Shown one piece after another: positions 5,264 to 8,066 of a DNA stretch of 8,066 nucleotides (its first letter is position 1; every line of letters begins with the position of its first letter). This DNA comes from Trueperaceae bacterium (lineage in GTDB: Bacteria > Deinococcota > Deinococci > Deinococcales > Trueperaceae). The position numbers and the translations under genes were made by a program. The notes beneath the pieces were generated by a model, which was given only the letters and a program-made list of their open reading frames with translations, had not been told where the DNA came from and searched no databases. Location: contig SKSV01000319.1 in assembly GCA_007122815.1 (NCBI GenBank), forward strand, positions 1 to 8,066, in the 5' to 3' direction.

Positions 5264-6334
5264 ATGACCCGAACGCTCACCAGAACCGCCTCCTGGAGCT
5301 ACTACCAGGCTCGCTTGGCCGCCGTGCTCGTGCTGGCCTTCGCGGCTTACGCCTCGGCGCAGATCGGCGGCGACCCGGACACCCTTGCCGGGCAGGCATC
5401 GCTCGAGGTCGAGAGGCAGGGCGACGGAACCTTCCGGACCCAGGCCGGCATCGACGTCGAACCGTTGGTGCGCAACGGCGCGTTGTACGCCGTGCGCATG
5501 CGGAGCGGGAGCTTCGACGTCGAGGCGGCGCACGAGTTCGCGGCGCTCGTCGGTGCGGCCACGGGTTTCGGTGAGAGCATCGAGCAAGCGGTGCTCGACT
5601 TCCTCGATGGTGCGCTACCCGAGCTGGCCGGCTCGGGTCCGTCCGTCGTCGGAATCGAGCGCTTCCGGCTGACGCTCGACGTGACCGCAGGTGAGGAGCC
5701 CTTCGAGGCCACCTTCGCGCTGGCGCTCGCCGAGGTGAGCGAGGACGCTTTCCCTCCCTCCCGGCACACGAAGGGCCCGGACGACGCCGCGATCGTGATC
5801 CGCGAGTTCAGCGACTTCCAGTGCCCGGCCTGCAGGCGTTTCGTGGCGGAGGTCCTGCCCATGCTCGAGGCCTCCCTGTTGCCGCGCGGTGACGTGCGTA
5901 TCGAGTTCCACCACTTCCCCTTGATCGGGAGCTTCGCGAACTCCTTCCGCGCGGCCGAAGTAGCCGAATGCGTCGTGGACGCCAACCCCGATGACGATCA
6001 GGCGTTCTGGAGCTACCACGACGAGATCTACGAGCGGCAACCGCAGTGGGCCCCGCTCGCTGACCCCGACGACACCTTCCTGGCCATAGCGGATGAAGTC
6101 GGGCTGGAGACCGCCGGAGTGGAGACCTGCCTGGCCGACGGCAGACACGTGCAGACCGTGCAGGACGCGTACCAGGCGGCAGCCGCGCTGCAGCTCAGGG
6201 GGACCCCTTCGGTGTTCGTGGGCGGCTTCCAGGTCGACAACTTCGTCGACCTCTCCGCCTACCACAGGGCCATCGGCTACCTCGAGGCCTTCGGCATGGC
6301 AGACGCGCACGGGGACTCACCAGGAGCGGACTGA
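5264..6334 (+). CDS. Secreted DsbA-family thiol oxidoreductase with extra N-terminal domain
   Basis: Predicted extracytoplasmic thiol:disulfide oxidoreductase, 356 residues. The N-terminus is a signal peptide: basic residues (Arg3, 7, 17), a hydrophobic core (about 19-30) and a likely cleavage after ASA (30-32). The C-terminal part (about 170-345) is a thioredoxin-like fold with an inserted helical region, of the Thioredoxin_4/DsbA type. It has FSDFQCPACRRF (182-193) with active-site Cys187 and Cys190, EFHHFPL (214-220) and the cis-proline loop RGTPSVFVGG (312-321). Two further cysteines, 236 and 289, lie in the helical insert and could form a second disulfide. Residues about 34-165 form an additional domain with alternating strand-like and helical stretches that I do not recognise. 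It follows the YbaK-type gene by four bases. The stop directly abuts the predicted promoter of the Crp-type gene. Family assignment is strong; substrates are unknown, and an oxidase versus isomerase role is undecided. Confidence 0.9.
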   Translation: MTRTLTRTASWSYYQARLAAVLVLAFAAYASAQIGGDPDTLAGQASLEVERQGDGTFRTQAGIDVEPLVRNGALYAVRMRSGSFDVEAAHEFAALVGAATGFGESIEQAVLDFLDGALPELAGSGPSVVGIERFRLTLDVTAGEEPFEATFALALAEVSEDAFPPSRHTKGPDDAAIVIREFSDFQCPACRRFVAEVLPMLEASLLPRGDVRIEFHHFPLIGSFANSFRAAEVAECVVDANPDDDQAFWSYHDEIYERQPQWAPLADPDDTFLAIADEVGLETAGVETCLADGRHVQTVQDAYQAAAALQLRGTPSVFVGGFQVDNFVDLSAYHRAIGYLEAFGMADAHGDSPGAD

Positions 6335-6363
6335 GCGACAGGGGTGCGCAGTTGGGCTACACT
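6335..6363 (+). promoter_or_regulatory. Promoter of the Crp-family regulator, leaderless
   Basis: A -35-like GCGACA (6335-6340, four of six bases of TTGACA) directly after the upstream stop, a 17-bp spacer, and -10 TACACT (6358-6363). Six bases then separate it from the GTG at 6370. The layout fits a leaderless transcript independent of the upstream pair. Confidence 0.65.
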
Positions 6364-6369
6364 AGCGGC

Positions 6370-7071
6370 GTGCAGGAATACCCGAGCCTGGTGTGGCACC
6401 TGAAGAACACCCAGTTGTTCGAGGACCTCGCGGCGGAGGAGCTCGAGGAACTCTCGCGCATCACACCCTACAAGCGCTTCGCTCAGGGCGAGATCATCTA
6501 CCACATGGAAGACCCCGCCGACGCGCTCTACTTCGTGCGCGAAGGTATGGTCAAGATCTCCATGTACTTCCCCAACGGGAAGGAGATGATCCTCGGTCTG
6601 CTCGGCCAGTACGACATCTTCGGGGAGCTGCTGCTGCTGGAGAGCGAGCGCCGCCCCAACCAGGCCGAGGCCGTGATCGACACCACCTTGATCGTGATGC
6701 CCGAGGAGGACTTCCAGCGGCTCCTGCAGCAGCAGCCGCGCATCGCGATGAAGTTCATCCAGGTCATGTCGACGCGCTTGTGGCAGGCGCAGCAGTGGCA
6801 GGCGGAGGTGGGCGCCTTCGACGCTCCCGGCCGCCTGGCCAACTTGCTGCTGCGGCTCGCCAACGACTTCGGTGCGCCGGGCGAACGCGGCACCGTGATC
6901 GACCTGAACCTCACCCAGCAGGACCTCGCGAAGATGATCGGGGCAACGCGTGAGACGGTCAGCCACTGCCTGGCGCGGCTGCTGGAGTACGGCGCGGTGC
7001 GGCGCCGCAGGGCACCGATCACGGTCAACGTCGAGGCGCTCCAGCGCTTCCTCGACGAGGCCAGCGAGTGA
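6370..7071 (+). CDS. Crp/Fnr-family transcription regulator
   Basis: A 233-residue dimeric DNA-binding regulator of the Crp/Fnr family. The cyclic-nucleotide-binding-like beta-barrel covers about residues 14-125, with GEIIYHMEDPADALYFVREG (40-59) and FGELLLL (84-90). A long dimer helix (about 125-150) leads to a Crp-type winged helix (about 152-212), with LTQQDLAKMIGATRETVSHC (181-200). The recognition helix keeps the Arg-Glu pair (194-195) that in E. coli CRP reads TGTGA half-sites, but has His199 where CRP has Arg185. The Arg-Ser pair that holds the cAMP phosphate in CRP appears replaced by Asn97-Gln98, so cAMP control is doubtful; the cAMP-independent SdrP of Thermus is a possible comparison. 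No cysteine cluster for an Fnr-type iron-sulfur centre is present. GTG 6370 is chosen from the promoter; an in-frame TTG at 6352 lies within the promoter. Its stop overlaps the next gene by 4 bp. Confidence 0.93.
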   Translation: MQEYPSLVWHLKNTQLFEDLAAEELEELSRITPYKRFAQGEIIYHMEDPADALYFVREGMVKISMYFPNGKEMILGLLGQYDIFGELLLLESERRPNQAEAVIDTTLIVMPEEDFQRLLQQQPRIAMKFIQVMSTRLWQAQQWQAEVGAFDAPGRLANLLLRLANDFGAPGERGTVIDLNLTQQDLAKMIGATRETVSHCLARLLEYGAVRRRRAPITVNVEALQRFLDEASE

Positions 7072-7397
7072 GTGACCGGGGCGACGACCGCTACCTCGTG
7101 GTGACGGAGTTCGGACGCGTGGTCGTGCAGGTGCGGCGCGATCGCTCCGGGCTCGACAACGACCTGATCGAGGTGCGGCTGCCCGCCGATCGAGAGCTCG
7201 AGGAACTCCCCATGGAGACTCCGCTACGCGCGTTCGCGGCGAAGATGGTCGACCTGGTGCAGGCGCGTGGTGAGGGAGACCTCGAGGCCAGCCAAGGCTT
7301 GCTCGACATGCTGGTGAAGGAGAAGGCGGCGGAGGACCTAAGCCGCATCGAGCGGGCCGCGCGGCGCCTGTATCAGGATGAGGAGGAGTCGGGCTGA
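7068..7397 (+). CDS. Conserved-looking hypothetical protein, 109 residues
   Basis: I do not recognise this protein. It begins with a GTG that overlaps the stop of the Crp-type gene (GTGA), with GAGG seven bases upstream, so the two genes are translationally coupled. The first third (residues 9-24, YLVVTEFGRVVVQVRR) looks like two beta strands. A middle segment (31-55) is acidic with LPADRELEELP, and the remainder (56-105) is predicted to be two amphipathic helices ending in an acidic tail. There is no signal peptide, membrane segment or cysteine. Codon use matches the neighbours (G/C at third positions), supporting a real gene. The coupling suggests that it works with the regulator, for example as a modulator, but this is inference from position only. 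Confidence 0.75.
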   Translation: MSDRGDDRYLVVTEFGRVVVQVRRDRSGLDNDLIEVRLPADRELEELPMETPLRAFAAKMVDLVQARGEGDLEASQGLLDMLVKEKAAEDLSRIERAARRLYQDEEESG

Positions 7398-7410
7398 GCT
7401 CGAAGTTGCG

Positions 7411-7479
7411 ATGTCCCGCGCCTGGTTGATCGAGAGCATGGCCGAGCGTGCGCTAACGGTCGAAGGAGGCTCCGCATGA
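7411..7479 (+). CDS. Possible 22-codon leader ORF overlapping araD start
   Basis: ATG at 7411 opens a 22-codon frame (begins MSRAWLIES, ends VEGGSA) whose TGA overlaps the araD ATG in an ATGA arrangement. The strong araD Shine-Dalgarno lies inside it. No ribosome site or -10 box is visible before its own ATG, so it may be chance. If translated it would couple to araD or act as a leader peptide. No repeated regulatory codons are seen. Confidence 0.2.
   Translation: MSRAWLIESMAERALTVEGGSA
7463..7469 (+). promoter_or_regulatory. Strong Shine-Dalgarno of araD
   Basis: AAGGAGG six bases before the ATG at 7476, the best ribosome site in the window. It fixes the start and shows araD is translated in the classical way. 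No promoter is obvious in the 78 bases after the preceding stop, so read-through from the regulator gene is likely. Confidence 0.85.
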
Positions 7480-8066
7480 AGCTTCGATCGCTACGCGAGC
7501 AGGTGTGCCGCGCGAACCGCGCGTTGCTCACCGAGGGCCTGGTCACCTGGACCAGCGGCAACGTGTCCGGTCGCGACCCAGACTCGGGCCTGATCGTGAT
7601 CAAGCCTAGCGGCGTGATGTTCCCAGACCTGACGCCGGAGAACATGGTCGTGGTCGACTCCGACTGCCGCCTGGTCGAGGGTGAGCACGGCGCTTCGTCC
7701 GACACCGCCTCGCACGCCTACGTCTACCGACACCGGCCCGACGTGATGGGTGTGGTTCACACTCACTCCAATTACGCCACCGCCTTCGCCGCGGTGGGCC
7801 GCTCGATCCCGGTCGTGCTGACCGCCATCGCCGACGAGTTCGGCTGCGAGATCCCGTGCGCGCCGTATGCCCGCATAGGCGATCAGCGCATCGGTCGCAC
7901 CATCGTGGAGCACATCGGACCTTCACTGGCGGTACTGATGCGCCAGCACGGCGTGTTCACCATAGGGAACAGCGTGGATAAGGCGTTGAAGGCGGCGGTG
8001 ATGGTCGAGGACATAGCCAAGACCGTGTGGCTGGCCATGCAGATAGGTCAGGTCGAGGAACTGCCG
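7476..8066 (+). CDS. araD: L-ribulose-5-phosphate 4-epimerase, class II aldolase fold (3' end cut)
   Basis: Zinc enzyme that interconverts L-ribulose 5-phosphate and D-xylulose 5-phosphate, linking L-arabinose or related pentose use to the pentose phosphate pathway. The 197 residues present cover most of a protein usually near 230. Motifs follow E. coli AraD closely: GLVTWTSGNVSGR (21-33), VIKPSGV (41-47), the phosphate-site SSDT (74-77) with Asp76, zinc ligands His95 and His97 in VVHTHSNYAT (93-102), catalytic-position Asp120, and MRQHGVF (155-161) with the third zinc ligand His158. The segment between 125 and 150 is shorter than in E. coli AraD, as in many Gram-positive and Deinococcota-type members. 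A related class II aldolase such as L-fuculose-phosphate aldolase is the alternative, but the SSDT, HTHS and Asp120 set favours the epimerase. No araA or araB lies upstream in the window; the Crp-type gene could be a regulator of this region (inference). Confidence 0.9.
   Translation, partial: MKLRSLREQVCRANRALLTEGLVTWTSGNVSGRDPDSGLIVIKPSGVMFPDLTPENMVVVDSDCRLVEGEHGASSDTASHAYVYRHRPDVMGVVHTHSNYATAFAAVGRSIPVVLTAIADEFGCEIPCAPYARIGDQRIGRTIVEHIGPSLAVLMRQHGVFTIGNSVDKALKAAVMVEDIAKTVWLAMQIGQVEELP

Noticed and set aside
5615..6310. 231-codon minus-strand frame opposite the DsbA-like gene
   Set aside because: A mirror of the high-GC third-position pattern; the DsbA frame has signal peptide, CPAC and cis-proline evidence.
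6352..6369. TTG start six codons upstream for the Crp-type regulator
   Set aside because: The -10 box TACACT lies at 6358-6363, so those codons would be largely promoter DNA; GTG 6370 has the leaderless spacing.
7747..7765. TGTG...CACA symmetric sequence inside araD as a Crp-type operator
   Set aside because: The spacing between half-sites is only about three bases, too short for a CRP site, and the bases encode the conserved HTHS zinc motif.

Overview
The window is GC-rich bacterial chromosome, densely packed and with no sign of mobile DNA. Five transcription units hold nine well-supported protein genes, two of them cut by the window edges. Three things suggest a Deinococcota-type (Truepera/Deinococcus-like) bacterium: the base composition, repeated TANNNT -10 boxes placed 6-7 nt before start codons (leaderless transcripts), and the gene families present. 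A GC-rich actinobacterium-like lineage that also uses leaderless mRNAs cannot be excluded from sequence alone.

Left part. The first 724 bases are the N-terminal third of the first half of carbamoyl-phosphate synthase large subunit (carB, minus strand, running off the left edge). It has a long leader, an extended -10 and a real Shine-Dalgarno. A 237-base divergent spacer packed with inverted repeats separates it from a plus-strand gene for a Uma2/DUF820-type PD-(D/E)XK fold protein whose catalytic residues look lost. That gene meets, tail to tail with a 1-bp gap, a minus-strand pair: prephenate dehydratase with an ACT domain (pheA, phenylalanine synthesis), followed 4 nt later by a small S4 RNA-binding protein.

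Middle. A 602-residue bacterial dynamin-like GTPase with a C-terminal membrane hairpin is read on the minus strand. It diverges from a plus-strand pair: a YbaK-type aminoacyl-tRNA deacylase homologue coupled to a secreted DsbA-like thiol oxidoreductase that carries an extra N-terminal domain. The divergent spacer contains a perfect 13-bp tandem duplication.

Right part. A Crp/Fnr-family regulator with its own leaderless promoter starts immediately after the DsbA stop. It overlaps a 109-codon gene of unknown function by 4 bp. After a 78-bp gap comes araD (L-ribulose-5-phosphate 4-epimerase), with a strong Shine-Dalgarno, cut by the right edge.

The most general observation is promoter architecture. 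The first genes of four transcription units (pheA, dynamin, ybaK, crp) look leaderless, which also fixes their start codons, two of them GTG. carB and the internal genes dsbA and araD have clear Shine-Dalgarno sequences. I found no RNA gene, CRISPR array, insertion sequence or convincing intrinsic terminator. The best candidates for something less ordinary are the inverted-repeat cluster upstream of the Uma2-like gene, the degenerate Uma2 protein itself, and the DsbA fusion.
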